Source of the DNA: Wolbachia endosymbiont of Armadillidium arcangelii
GTDB lineage: Bacteria; Pseudomonadota; Alphaproteobacteria; Rickettsiales; Anaplasmataceae
Assembly: GCF_040207875.1 (NCBI RefSeq)
Contig: NZ_CP157942.1
Location: 434,001 to 498,000 of the forward strand
Length of the DNA: 64,000 nt
Direction: 5' to 3'
Part shown: positions 19,683 through 29,179 of the stretch, one piece after another
Layout: every line of letters begins with the position of its first letter
Position numbering within the stretch: the first letter of the stretch is position 1
Program-made: the position numbers and the translations under genes
Notes under the pieces: generated by a model
Seen by the model: the letters and a program-made list of their open reading frames with translations, nothing else
What the model was told of the DNA's origin: nothing
Databases searched by the model: none

Positions 19683-20825
19683 ATGCATAAAATATTAATT
19701 TTACTATTAATAATGTTGCCATTTAGGTTGCTTGCAACCGAGATTGAAATTGTTGCAGATGTAAATGGTGAGCCAATTTCAAATTTGGACATCGAAAAAC
19801 GCATCAACTTGATAAATTCATTGTTTGGCACTCAAAGTGTTAATCAAAAAGAAGCAAAGCCTCAAATTCTTAGGGAGCTAATAGACGAAATTATCATTAT
19901 CAACGAAGCGCGGAGGCTGAATATAAAATTGAGCAACGAGGAGTTAGATAATGCTATCATGTTATTTTTAACCCAAAATTTTAAACTTAAGGCTAATGAA
20001 GCTGATCAATACGTAAAGAAGCATAATATAGATCTCAACATCCTAAAAAAACAAATGAAGCGTCAGCTGTTGTGGGACAAGATTATTGAAGTAGGAATTA
20101 TGCCATTTATTAAGATAAGCGATAAAGAAGTAGATGATGTAAAAAGGCAAACAGAAAAGCCGGATTATCTTATCACGTTCCAAGAGTTTATAATTCCTGA
20201 TCAAAAAGGCAAGGACGTTTATGGTATAGCTAAAGATCTAGTAAAAAAATTACGTAATAGTAATAACCCAGAATCTTCAATAAAGATACGTAAAGCAACA
20301 GTTAATTTAAGTCAGTTCAAAGATAAACTTAAGAGCGTTTTAGAAAGACTAGAAACCGGCGATATAGCAGGTCCGGTTAGTTTCAGCGGAGGTTACTCCG
20401 TTATAAAAGTCATAGATAAAGTACAGCTTAGTTATGCGCTGCTGGAAAGCACTTTAAAATTAAAACAGATTGTGGTTGAAGGTTCAGAAAGTTTATTGGA
20501 TAATCTCAAGGAGCAAAAAGTTAATTGTTTAAATTTTGATAAATTGGCAGATAATTTTAAGCTGCCAAATGCAAAAGAGTTTGAAATAAAAATGCGAGAT
20601 TTAAGTCCTGATTTACAGATTTTATTTAGTAAAACAAGTGTGAATGAGATAGTAGAATTGAGAAAAAATGGCACTGCAAAGTTGATAATATTGTGTGATA
20701 TCAAGAGTAATGTAGCGGATATAGAAGCAATTAAATGGCAGATGCGCCAACAAAAAATTATGATACAAAGCAACTTGTTATTAGATGATATGCGTAAAAA
20801 TTCAGCTGTCAGTTACCGGCATTAG
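19683..20825 (+). CDS. SurA-like periplasmic peptidyl-prolyl isomerase/chaperone
   Basis: The 380-residue protein starts with a signal peptide (MHKILILLLIMLPFRLLA). A SurA N-terminal domain follows, with the typical VADVNGEPISNLDIEKRINLI and RELIDEIIIINEARRLNIKLS. A single parvulin-type region can be traced at about residues 150-250 (ITFQEFIIP...LERLETGDIAGPVSFSGGYSVIKV). It lacks an evident second parvulin domain. SurA helps outer-membrane proteins fold, consistent with a periplasmic role here. The gene ends just before a hairpin terminator. Assignment to the SurA/PpiC family is firm; calling it the orthologue of surA is an inference. Confidence 0.88.
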   Translation: MHKILILLLIMLPFRLLATEIEIVADVNGEPISNLDIEKRINLINSLFGTQSVNQKEAKPQILRELIDEIIIINEARRLNIKLSNEELDNAIMLFLTQNFKLKANEADQYVKKHNIDLNILKKQMKRQLLWDKIIEVGIMPFIKISDKEVDDVKRQTEKPDYLITFQEFIIPDQKGKDVYGIAKDLVKKLRNSNNPESSIKIRKATVNLSQFKDKLKSVLERLETGDIAGPVSFSGGYSVIKVIDKVQLSYALLESTLKLKQIVVEGSESLLDNLKEQKVNCLNFDKLADNFKLPNAKEFEIKMRDLSPDLQILFSKTSVNEIVELRKNGTAKLIILCDIKSNVADIEAIKWQMRQQKIMIQSNLLLDDMRKNSAVSYRH

Positions 20826-20829
20826 TTGA

Positions 20830-20856
20830 AGCCAGAGAGTGTCCTTGTCTCTGGCT
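20830..20856 (+). terminator. Hairpin terminator after the SurA-like gene
   Basis: AGCCAGAGA (20830-20838) pairs with TCTCTGGCT (20848-20856) across a 9-nt loop, starting 5 bp past the stop codon. The following T-run is short. Confidence 0.7.
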
Positions 20857-20924
20857 TTGTATGCGAAAATTACTTTGTTCTATAAAATTTCAAAAAATTT
20901 GAACAAATATAGTTAAAATAGCAC

Positions 20925-21545
20925 ATGAAGAATATAATGCTAATTGGTGGTGGAGTTGGAAATGCAGTATTATTTTCGATAGGGAAGGCGTGTCTTGAAA
21001 ATAATAATAAGGTTTTGTACTTTGCTGGCTATAAGAAATTAAGTGATGTATTTAAACGAGCACTGATAGAACGTGCATCAAATGCGGTAGTTTGGGCATG
21101 TGAAGAAGGATTGATAGACACAAGCAGAGATCAAGATAAATCATTTCATGGTAATATAGTTGATGCAATAATCTCTTATCAACAAGGAAAGCTAGGTATT
21201 AATTTGAACGCTATAGATAAAATCATCACTATTGGTTCTGATAAAATGATGAAAGCTGTAAATGACGCTAGAAAAACAATTTTAAAGCCATATCTGAAGT
21301 CAAGTCACATAGCAATATCGTCAGTTAATTCTCCTATGCAATGTATGATGAAGGAAATCTGCGCTCAGTGTGTTCAGCAACATATAAATACGGAAACAGG
21401 AGAAAGGAGTTTTGTTTATAGTTGCAGTAATCAAGACCAGGATATGGAATTTATTGACTTTGATTTTTTAAGTGAGCGCTTAAAACAAAATAGTTTACAA
21501 GAAAAACTCACTGCGAAATGGATAGATCATGTTCAAAGACATTAA
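20925..21545 (+). CDS. Oxidoreductase NAD-binding/Fe-S module (PyrK-like C-terminal part)
   Basis: The 206-residue protein begins at once with a nucleotide-binding glycine loop (IMLIGGGVGNAVLFSIGKAC). It ends with a cysteine cluster, MQCMMKEICAQCVQQH, plus a later Cys in FVYSCSNQDQD. This pattern is that of the C-terminal part of large alphaproteobacterial FAD/NAD(P) oxidoreductases related to glutamate synthase small chain and PyrK. The FAD-binding domain that normally precedes it is absent. No upstream frame supplies it; the preceding 100 bp hold only the terminator of the SurA-like gene. It is either a stand-alone domain or a truncated gene. The stop overlaps the start of the cyclo-ligase gene by 17 bp, so the two are probably co-transcribed. 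Confidence 0.75.
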   Translation: MKNIMLIGGGVGNAVLFSIGKACLENNNKVLYFAGYKKLSDVFKRALIERASNAVVWACEEGLIDTSRDQDKSFHGNIVDAIISYQQGKLGINLNAIDKIITIGSDKMMKAVNDARKTILKPYLKSSHIAISSVNSPMQCMMKEICAQCVQQHINTETGERSFVYSCSNQDQDMEFIDFDFLSERLKQNSLQEKLTAKWIDHVQRH

Positions 21546-22080
21546 ACAGCACAAAAAGGAAATAAGAGAGCAATATAGAACTATAAGAAAAGATATTGAT
21601 GAAAGTTATTCTAATTATGCGGCAAATTCCCTTATTAATTTCTTTAATCAGAACTTAAGCTACGTTAAAGGCAAAACAATTGCGGCTTACATTCCAATGG
21701 ATGGGGAAATAAATGTTGTCCCTTTGATGTGTCGTTTGCTCTATTTAGGTTATAAAGTAGCAATTCCTGATAAAAATCAGTTGCTAAGATTTGAGGGATG
21801 GAACGAAACAAATGAAGATGTAATTCCCGACACAATCATTACTACTGTTGTTGCTTTTGATGATCATTTTAATAGATTAGGTTTTGGCGGTGGTTGGTAT
21901 GATGCAATGATAAAAAAGTTACGGCCGCTTGGAAAAATATTTATAGGTGTAGCCTATGAGAAACAATATTGTAAAGATTTACCTGTAGAACAACATGATC
22001 AAAAATTGGATATTATAATCACTGAGATGTGTGTTAGATTTGAAAGTGGATTGCCCAAGAAAACGGATAGAAAGGAGTAG
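21529..22080 (+). CDS. 5-formyltetrahydrofolate cyclo-ligase
   Basis: The enzyme converts 5-formyl-THF to 5,10-methenyl-THF with ATP. The 183-residue protein carries the family motif RLGFGGGWYDAMI near the C-terminus, the N-terminal KKEIREQYRTIRK and the YIPMDGEINV block. Its length matches the family. It overlaps the upstream oxidoreductase module by 17 bp, which suggests translational coupling. IS debris begins about 110 bp downstream. Confidence 0.93.
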   Translation: MFKDIKQHKKEIREQYRTIRKDIDESYSNYAANSLINFFNQNLSYVKGKTIAAYIPMDGEINVVPLMCRLLYLGYKVAIPDKNQLLRFEGWNETNEDVIPDTIITTVVAFDDHFNRLGFGGGWYDAMIKKLRPLGKIFIGVAYEKQYCKDLPVEQHDQKLDIIITEMCVRFESGLPKKTDRKE

Positions 22081-22188
22081 CGTAACCCCACTTCTAAGGC
22101 TTACTATTACCCATAAATCTATAAATAGAGAAAAAGCTGCTATTTTACTAATTCAACTTTCTATTATAAATAGATCTATGATCTAAAA

Positions 22189-22323
22189 ATGGAATATATG
22201 ATAAAAAGAAATATAAGCACCTCAACTGGTAAATGGGCAGAAAGTGAATTTGGAATTGTTAATTTTGGTGATATAAGATTAAGTAAGAGGCTTTTAAAAA
22301 CAGTTTTGCTGAATCGCCTGAAC
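22189..22323 (+). pseudogene. IS4/Tn5-type transposase N-terminal scrap
   Basis: The first 45 codons read WAESEFGIVNFGDIRLSKRLLKT, the DNA-binding N-terminus of IS4/Tn5-like transposases. The frame then runs into an IS256-type end (GTGTAAAATAAACCATAGGC) that also occurs at 58476. Confidence 0.65.
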
Positions 22324-22424
22324 GGGGAGTGTAAAATAAACCATAGGCGTCAAGTTAAGGAAATAAAGGTATGAAAGAGATAGAATAATAAGTTCTCCCA
22401 GATGTACTTTTAGTGAGAGAACCA

Positions 22425-23037
22425 ATGAATAAAATAACTTGCTTATCAAAAAAGCTCAAAGATTTTTTTAATGAAAAAGCAGACAAAATCTCAATTACAA
22501 CAAGGTTTATAAAAAGAAAGAGAAAGCTAAAAGGTTCGTCGTTCGTAAAAGCCATGGTCTTATAGGAGTTGATAATTGTAGCGTAGAAACAATGTGTCAA
22601 TTACTAAACGAGAGATATAACAAAACAAGGTTTAGATTTACTGAAGAAGCAGTGGAATTTATGAAACAAATGTATTTTGTGTTTATTTAAAAACAGTCTA
22701 CGGATTGATTGCAAAATCTTACAGCAATTTAATAGTGTTAAATTATTGGACAGTGGCTCTACCTAACAGTATGGAAGAGATGTATATAAGGGTGCTACAG
22801 TGGCTATGAAAGCAATACTAAGTCCGGAGTTTTCGACTACATGAAATAGACCAACTTAATTTAACGGAGGTCAGACCAAGGATATAGTAAGTAATATATT
22901 AAGCAATGATTTGCTAATCTCGGTTATTTTGTGCCAATAAACAAATCAATGAAATAGGAGCTTATTTCATAAGTCGTTGATACCAACATATATGATAAAT
23001 CAAAAAATGGAGTTATTAGAATGTTTAGAGGATAAGT
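22425..23037 (+). pseudogene. IS4-family transposase (second type), decayed
   Basis: From the ATG at 22425 the frame reads MNKITCLSKKLKDFFNEKAD and FIKRKRKLKGSSFVKAMVL. It then breaks, with later readable blocks ETMCQLLNE, DCKILQQFNS-like text, SMEEMY, ISNDLLI-like text and a final LLECLED near 23030. It differs from the IS4 type at 4500-8186. An IS630 element has inserted at its 3' side. Confidence 0.75.
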
Positions 23038-23039
23038 TA

Positions 23040-23515
23040 TAGCCCTTCTCATAATAGTAGAAAAAGAGTAAGATATGGATTTATAGTAGTGAAGGTAAGT
23101 AGCATATAGTTATGACTTAAGGAAAAAGGTAATGGAAGCGTTGGATGAAGGAGAGAGTGGAGCCCAAGAGATTTAAGATCAGAAAAACAACTTTATACGA
23201 GTGGAAGAAAAGACGTGAGAAAACGGGAGATTTTCAGTCAAAAAAGCCTGGAAGCGTGGGCTATAACCATAAAATTACCGACTGGAATGCGTTTGCTGAA
23301 TTTGCTAAAAAGCACGGTGGAAAAACTCTATCAGAAATGGCTAAACTGTTTGGGCAATATAAGTTGTCAAACGATTAGCGGAGCTTTAAAAAAGGTCAAT
23401 TTTACGAGAAAAAAAGACCTATGGGTACAAAGAAAGAAGCGAAGAAAATCGTGCCAAATTCACAAAAATTATAGAAACAAAAGAACCTGAAAACTTAGTG
23501 TATATCGACGAATCT
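23040..23515 (+). pseudogene. IS630-family element (type A), 5' part
   Basis: The left end TAGCCCTTCTCATAATAGT at 23040 is preceded by TA, the IS630 target. The transposase N-terminus reads KTTLYEWKKRREKTGDFQSK and NHKITDWNAFAEFAKKHGGK, then shifts frame to NFTRKKDLWV and finally ENLVYIDESG with the first catalytic Asp. Here an IS481 type b element takes over. The first 100 bp resemble the MITE at 30099-30200. Confidence 0.8.
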
Positions 23516-23530
23516 GGACACCGAAGATAT

Positions 23531-24478
23531 TGTACAGTCCCGGAGTGTGATGGTATGATAGAATGTGAGAAAAAAATACCATCAAAGGAGGAGTTATGGT
23601 TACACGGGTGCACCAGAACAACAGGGGCAGTGCGTAGGACAATACAAAATAGTCAAGAGAGCATAGCAAAACTTTCTCAATGCTATAATCTTAATCCAAA
23701 AACTATTGTCAAATGGAAAAAACGTTCATTCACCAAAGATGTGAATATGAGACCAAAACAGCCAAAGTTTTAACCAAAGAGGAAGAGGCTATAATTGTTG
23801 CATTTCGTAAACATACGCTTCTTCCTCTAGATGATTGCCTATATGCTTTACAAGCAACAATTCCATATTTGACTCGTTCTAGTTTGCATCGTTGTTATGA
23901 TATTAGCAGATTACCAAATGTTGATGGAGACATCCAGCCTAAAAAGAAGTTCAAACAATATCCTATCGGCTACTTTCATATTGATATTAGAACTGAGGAA
24001 GGCATTTGTTTGTTGCTATAGACAGAACGTCCAAATTTGCTTATGTTGAGCTTCGCGAAAGCGCTACAAAACCTATAGCTGCTGAGTTTTTACGTAACTT
24101 GATTAGAATTTTACCATATAAAATCCGTACCGTTTTGACAGACAACGGTATACAATTTACTAATCAGAAGCGTCATAAGTATGCCTTTCAACATATATTT
24201 GATAGAGTTTGTGAAGAACATGATATTGAACACCGTTTGACAAAAGTTAGCCATCCTTGGACAAATGGGCAAGTTGAACGTATGAATAAAACCTTAAAAA
24301 ATGCTACAGTTAAGAAGTATTACTATCGATCTCATCAGCAACTCAAAGAGCATCTTTATGCTTTTGTTATAATTACGCTAAAAGACTCAAAACTCTCAAT
24401 GGTCTTACACCTTTTGAATTTATATGTTTACAGTGCTCCTGATTTGTTTACACTAAATTCACACTCTGGGACCATACA
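23531..24478 (+). mobile_element. IS481-family insertion sequence (type b)
   Basis: Terminal repeats TGTACAGTCCCGGAGTGTG at 23531 and CACACTCTGGGACCATACA ending at 24478 bound 948 bp. It lies inside the type A IS630 remnant. Confidence 0.8.
23593..24470 (+). pseudogene. IS481-family (type b) transposase, frameshifted
   Basis: The readable order is an HTH region (QSIAKLSQCYNLNPKTIVKWKKR) and then KEEEAIIVAFRKHTLLPLDDC. Next come the integrase core FVAIDRTSKFAYVELRESAT and VLTDNGIQFTN, then HPWTNGQVERMNKTLK. Frame changes near 23715, 24000 and 24375 break the gene. The DDE residues (Asp in AIDRT, Asp in LTDNG, Glu in QVERM) are still visible. Confidence 0.85.
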
Positions 24479-24619
24479 ATTAACATTAGTCTTTTTATTC
24501 CGATCTTTACTAGTCATATAACCCCCATATTAAAAATACTTTTTAAGTATACAAATCTTAGTTTATACACTTTATTACTTATTATAAATTATAGTGAGTG
24601 GATTTGCAAATACTTTTTG

Positions 24620-25286
24620 CTATAACAATCCGTTTTCTCTAAAGCTAAAATAGCCCCCACTTGTGATAATAATATGATCAAATAATCTAACGCTTACAGT
24701 ACTACATGCTGCTGCCTAAGCTCTTCGTTACTGTTTGATCTTCTTCTGACGGCTCTAAGCTCCCTCCTGGATGGTTATGTGACATTATTATTAGTGTTGC
24801 ATTTTTTATTAATGCTTTTCTTGTAATTTCCTTTATGTATACTGGCGCTTTTTCCATTTCACCAATATAGGATTCTTCTCCGATTAATTGGCGCCTCTTA
24901 TTCAAATACAGTATTTTTATACATTCCCTTTCGTGAGTGGCCTATACTTACGTTCAAGTATTCTAATAGCCCTTGTAAGTCCATTATTGGCTTATTTTTG
25001 AGCTTTTTCTCTCAGTACTCTTTCTAACGTTTCCTTAACACACATAATCATTGCTACTGCAGAATCAGTTACTCCTTCTATAACTTTCAGGTCATCCATT
25101 TCTCTACCTAAAATCCTTCCTACTCCCGTATAGGTATTCACCAGATTTTTAGCAATTTCTTGAGCTTGTGGCCTTTCATATACTGCACTTAGAAACGTCT
25201 CCATTGATTTCACGATCAAGTAGTGCTTTGCCTTTGCTTTCTAATATTCTGAATTCTATTTCTTCTTTATTCTTATTATTATTCAT
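24620..25286 (-). pseudogene. radC: RadC-family (JAB domain) protein, pseudogene
   Basis: Reading from the ATG at 25286 (MNNNKNKEEIEFRILESKGKALLD), the frame shifts near 25215 into METFLSAVYERPQAQEIAKNL and the helix-hairpin-helix region. It shifts again near 24990 to NKPIMDLQGLLEYLNVSIGH and near 24930 to ECIKILYLNKRRQLIGEES, and the JAB metal motif SHNHPGGSLEPSEEDQTVT follows. A last shift leads to SVRLFDHIIITSGGYFSFRENGLL and a TAG at 24620. With four frameshifts it is dead. RadC genes in this group of bacteria are commonly carried by prophage WO, so this may be a prophage leftover. Confidence 0.88.
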
Positions 25287-25582
25287 ATAATTTACCCTTC
25301 ACTAACAACAAATTTTTTTTAAATATTTACTGCTGTTTTTTTATCAGCATTGGCATAGAGCCATAGCTTTCGAGTGAAGTCAAATCAATTTTTAAATCTT
25401 TTTTACTTATTTTTTCATCAAGAAGTTAAGATATTAATATATACTGATTTTTTATTTTAAATCTGTTGAATTTCGTCTAAAGAGAGACCTGTGGTAGTAT
25501 AACGGATAAGTGGGGGAAGTTGAAGGGTTATCTGATGTAATTTATAGCTAAAGCGACTTAGGTTTACCGACAATTTGAAGAA
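25287..25582. other. Gene-free stretch upstream of the radC pseudogene
   Basis: No gene or RNA could be recognised. It is AT-rich with no long repeat. Confidence 0.35.
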
Positions 25583-25700
25583 CTGTCATTCCGCTACTCG
25601 TTAGCGGCCGCGGTGGTATGACGTGTTGCTCCGTGTCAGCTACTTGGATGACACCTATAGCCTTTCATTCCAACGCGTAACGCTGGAATGACAAAGAAGA
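25583..25700. repeat. Cluster of dispersed palindromic repeats
   Basis: Three short palindromes follow one another. The first is TGTCATTCCGCTACTCGTTAG with GCGGCCGC, the second is GTGTCAGCTACTTGGATGACAC, and the third is TCATTCCAACGCGTAACGCTGGAATGA. The third is the same type as the second half of the pdhC insert. Confidence 0.65.
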
Positions 25701-25745
25701 ATGGGCTATTGGTTTTTCATATGGTTATGCAAGATCTTGATTCCC

Positions 25746-27113
25746 TTATATAAAAAACGCTGGTACTACATCCTGAAAATCCCAAATTGTTTCTTTGCAA
25801 ACTTCACAATCTCCTTTTTCTTCTGCACAACTAGTTATTCTTTTATCACTATCAAAAAATTCTTTGCATTCATCAAGTGTTTTATCACTTATTGTCCCAT
25901 CTTTTTTTACAAGTTTATGCGTTTTCTTGTCAGCAATAATCAGTGGTTGATTTTGAGAAAGCACTACCGCTGGCTTATTTTTGTCGATGCTTCCACCGTT
26001 GTAATATACTTTTGCGCTTACTACATAAGCCTCATCATCAAAAATATGATTTTTACAATTCTCATACTGATCACTTTCAACATCTTGCCGTATATCATAA
26101 GATTCTTTGCAAAGATTACCCGAAGGAATAGTAACGCACCATGAATCCATGCTTCCTCTACTAGTGATATAACTGTAGTCTATACCATTCTTATCACAGT
26201 TAGTTACTTTTATACCAAATTGTTTTACATAATAATCATTAGTTTTAATCTTGCCAATAATGTCTTCACTTAAGTCAGGGTATAATTTATTTATTGCCTC
26301 TCTTATATAAAGCTTACCATCGTTACTTACGTCAATATAGTTACCATCTTTTTTGCTGTTTTCACATCCTTTTCGGTTACACTCACCATCATCAATTATT
26401 TCTTTAGTTTTCTCTTCAAGGTTACACATTTTTAATATGTCACAATTTAACTTTACCCTTAATTCTTTGTCTATTTTTTCTTCTACTTCCTTTATCAATT
26501 CACCCTTAGTCTTATCATCAATCTTATAATTAAGATCTTCCTCTAGTTCATTTTTAATCTTTTCTTTCAGTTCATTCTTAGTCTTATCATCAATCTTAAA
26601 TTTAAGACCTTTCTCTAGCTCACTCTTAATATCTTTCTTCAATTCATTCTTAGTTTCATCACCAATCTTAAATTCAAGACCTTTCTCTAGCTCACTCTTA
26701 ATATTTTCTTTCAGTTCATTCTTAGTCTTATCATCAATCTTAAATTTAAGACCTTTCTCTAGCTCACTCTTAATATCTTTCTTCAATTCATTCTTAGTTT
26801 CATCACCAATCTCAAATTTAAGACCTTTCTTTAGCTAACTCTTAATATTTTCTTTCAGTTCATTTTTAGTCTTATCATCAATCTCAAACTTAAAACATTT
26901 TTTCAGTTCATTCATAGTCTTATCATCAATCTTACACTTAAGATCTTTACCACATTTATCATAAATCAACTTACTCTTATTGACTTTACAATCATCCAAC
27001 TTTGTGAACAAATTAACTCTCATCATATCACTAACAGAACATGTATCAGGTGGTAATAAGCATGCACGACTTGTATTTTTTTGATTTGGATAAGAATATG
27101 TGCTTTTCAACAT
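25746..27113 (-). pseudogene. Cysteine-containing 24-residue-repeat protein with one premature stop
   Basis: The gene starts at 27113, behind a GGAG Shine-Dalgarno, and would encode 455 residues but for a TAG at 26835-26837. The neighbouring repeats read GAG (Glu) there. The N-terminal 60 residues have five cysteines. The middle is a coiled-coil-like array of 24-residue units (KNELKENIKSELEKGLEFKI and KNELKKDIKSELEKGLKFKI, each with a G/D-D-E/K-T end). The C-terminal 200 residues form a cysteine-bearing globular part ending DCEVCKETIWDFQDVVPAFF. There is no signal peptide. The final cysteine pattern resembles that of the next gene upstream (27201-28695), so the two may be paralogues. I recognise no known family. 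Confidence 0.7.
26540..26910 (-). repeat. 72-bp tandem repeat with 144-bp higher-order period
   Basis: About five 72-bp units encode the 24-residue repeats. Two slightly different unit types alternate (GDETKNELKKD and DDKTKNELKEN), so units two apart are more alike than neighbours. Confidence 0.8.
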
Positions 27114-27705
27114 AAAATAACTCCTTCAGTAAAAAAAAATTATTAAAAAATTAACCACAAAATGAAAGTGTGTACTAACAATGTACACATTTTATTACTT
27201 TTATAGAATATAAACAATGCCTTCTAATGCTGGTATATTGTGGTCAGAAACAAAGGGGTCAGCATATTGCTTCTCTATTATGGAAGAGTTTATTGCTTCT
27301 ACACATTCATCACATTTAGGACTGTTGTAACATTCGCCCACAAGTTTACCACCTTTAATCTCAAGGTCATTTTCAGCGTTCATAATAATTTTTGCACACT
27401 CTTTAGACTTCAGGCCTGTTGGTAGTTCGGTATGAGCATTAACAATATCATCAGTTAATATATTGATTCTTGTTGAAAGCTTTGAAAGATCAACGAGTTC
27501 TTTAGGTTTAGGTTCAGGCTTAGGTTGTGGATAAGAAGGACAAGGGGGACAAGCAGGACAAGGTGGTATATTTAAATCGAAGTCAGGAAGCTGTATATTT
27601 AACTCAAGTCCATCATGTCGTGGGTCAAAGTTACGATGGCAACGTGAGTCAGTTATGCAAGCTACACGAGTAGGAATACATGAATTCGTACGTGTAGATA
27701 AAGAA

Positions 27706-28678
27706 AGACCCCCTGCGAAACGGGTAAGTAACAAAATAGGGTAAGAAAGTGTAGGAACAGAAACTAATTAAAAAGCATGCTTTAGATTAATAATAGCAGA
27801 GATAATATTAAATCTCATATTAAGTTTCTTCTGAAAATTGCGGTAAACGTGCGACATAATCTTGAAAATCTTGATCTCCCGTATCTTATTTTCTACTCTC
27901 ATCCTAAACGATGCAAGCTTCTGATTATGCTCCTTTTGCTCTGCTGTTAGTAGCTTTTTGCGATATTTTTTATACGGTATCAAAACGTTACTCTGCAACT
28001 TTTGCCAACCTTGATAACCAGAATCAGCATATTTTATGCTATTAGTTGAAAGAAACTTTTCCTGTTTTCTTATGAGAAAATCGTGCACTCTACCTCTATG
28101 TGATTTTGACACAGACAAAATTTTCCCAGTTTCTTCTATAATAATTTCAGTCTTTATTGTGTTAGACCTTTTCTTCCCTGAATAGGATTTCTTTCGTTTC
28201 TTAACATCTTTAGGTCTTTGTATCGACTGCTCTGTAACATCTGCTAAAACCTTTAGTATCTTCTCTGGTGTCATTGCTCTATCCTTCTTGATCGTAATTT
28301 TTCTAGCTAGTAACGGTTCCATTCTTTTCAATAGCCGGCAAATATTGGAGTTGTGCAAATTAAACAAATAACCTAAAAATGGATGAGTTATATAAGTTCT
28401 ATAATAAATCAATACACATAAAATTTTATCTTCTAATGTTCCAATGCGTGATTTCCTTCCATGGCATTTCTTCTCTTTTTCTATCCTTTCCCACTCTTGC
28501 CTAACTTTTTTCACTATTTTTTGAAATTCTTCTACTTTTAACCCTGTTAGTTGGCAAAAGATATAAGGTGTTTTTGCTATTTTTTCGTAACTTATTGTCA
28601 TTTTACCTCTGCTAAATTTATTATTTTACATCCTTTTTTATCTCTCTCTTCCTTTTTCTCTACTTTCGCAGGGGGTCT
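27706..28678 (-). mobile_element. IS5-family element, intact, with 3-bp target duplication
   Basis: Inverted repeats AGACCCCCTGCGAAA (27706-27720) and TTTCGCAGGGGGTCT (28664-28678) bound 973 bp. GAA lies on both sides (27703-27705 and 28679-28681). Removing the element rejoins a reading frame. Confidence 0.88.
27768..28601 (-). CDS. IS5-family transposase
   Basis: The 277-residue protein is intact. An N-terminal HTH_Tnp_4-like region (TGLKVEEFQKIVKKVRQEWE, GRKSRIGTLEDKILCVLIYYRTY) is followed by a DDE_4-type catalytic domain. That domain has IKTEIIIEETGKILSVSKSHRGRVHDF, YADSGYQGWQKL and the Glu in FRMRVENKIREIKIFKI. It may be active, consistent with the fresh-looking insertion around it. Confidence 0.92.
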   Translation of the reverse strand: MTISYEKIAKTPYIFCQLTGLKVEEFQKIVKKVRQEWERIEKEKKCHGRKSRIGTLEDKILCVLIYYRTYITHPFLGYLFNLHNSNICRLLKRMEPLLARKITIKKDRAMTPEKILKVLADVTEQSIQRPKDVKKRKKSYSGKKRSNTIKTEIIIEETGKILSVSKSHRGRVHDFLIRKQEKFLSTNSIKYADSGYQGWQKLQSNVLIPYKKYRKKLLTAEQKEHNQKLASFRMRVENKIREIKIFKIMSHVYRNFQKKLNMRFNIISAIINLKHAF

Positions 28679-29179
28679 GAAGATTGATGAGTCATAACGA
28701 TCCTTAAGAAAACAATTAATTAGATTATTATATAGTGAAAAGGTTAATAATTTTATAATTCTAAGATTAAAACTAGCATGTTCAAGATTCTTGATTTGTA
28801 ATACCAACTCCCATTAAGGAGAGAGCAGATAGACAATAAAGAGAAAAAAAGTCCATACTGAAACAAGTAAAATAGCGGGGTAAAATAGGATTAAGATCAA
28901 AACTATTAGATGAGCAAGTGGTGGAATCGGCAAGAAAAATGCTGAAAAAAGTAAGAAACAATGCATAAAAAAACTAAATGCTGTAATTGCAGCAAAAAAG
29001 CGTAGCATAACGGCTGTAGCAAAGATATGCTGCATTTCAAGAAACGCAGTAACTTCATGACTTAAAATTTGGAAGAGAAGAAAAACTATTTGCTCCTGCT
29101 CAACGCCGTAAAAAAACTAGATTGAATCATAGCCAACTTGAGCAAGTTGAAGTATGGATAGAAGAAAATCCTAATATTA

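Larger units (their letters stand above)
27201..28695 (-). pseudogene. Cysteine/proline-rich protein gene interrupted by IS5
   Basis: The visible frame 27705-27201 has no start of its own; its first residues (MLLTRFAGG) are IS5 sequence. Removing the IS5 (27706-28678) and one GAA target copy restores a start at 28695. The joined reading is MTHQSSLSTRTNSCIPTRV, in frame with the rest, behind AAGGA at a suitable distance. The protein would have about 172 residues: a Cys/Arg-rich N-terminus, a PPCPACPPCPSYPQPKPEPKPK linker region, and a C-terminal cysteine region (GECYNSPKCDECVEAI) similar to that of the downstream gene. The function is unknown. Confidence 0.7.

Noticed and set aside
26540..26910. 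72-bp repeats as a possible CRISPR or integrative array
   Set aside because: They are coding, contiguous and fit a coiled-coil heptad-like protein repeat.
28598..28807. A 69-codon frame on the minus strand
   Set aside because: It runs through the leader of the Cys/Pro-rich gene into the IS5 end. The correct start at 28695 is in another frame.
28814..29035. A 73-codon hydrophobic frame resembling a small membrane protein
   Set aside because: It is the antisense of the lysine-rich N-terminus of the IS630 transposase.
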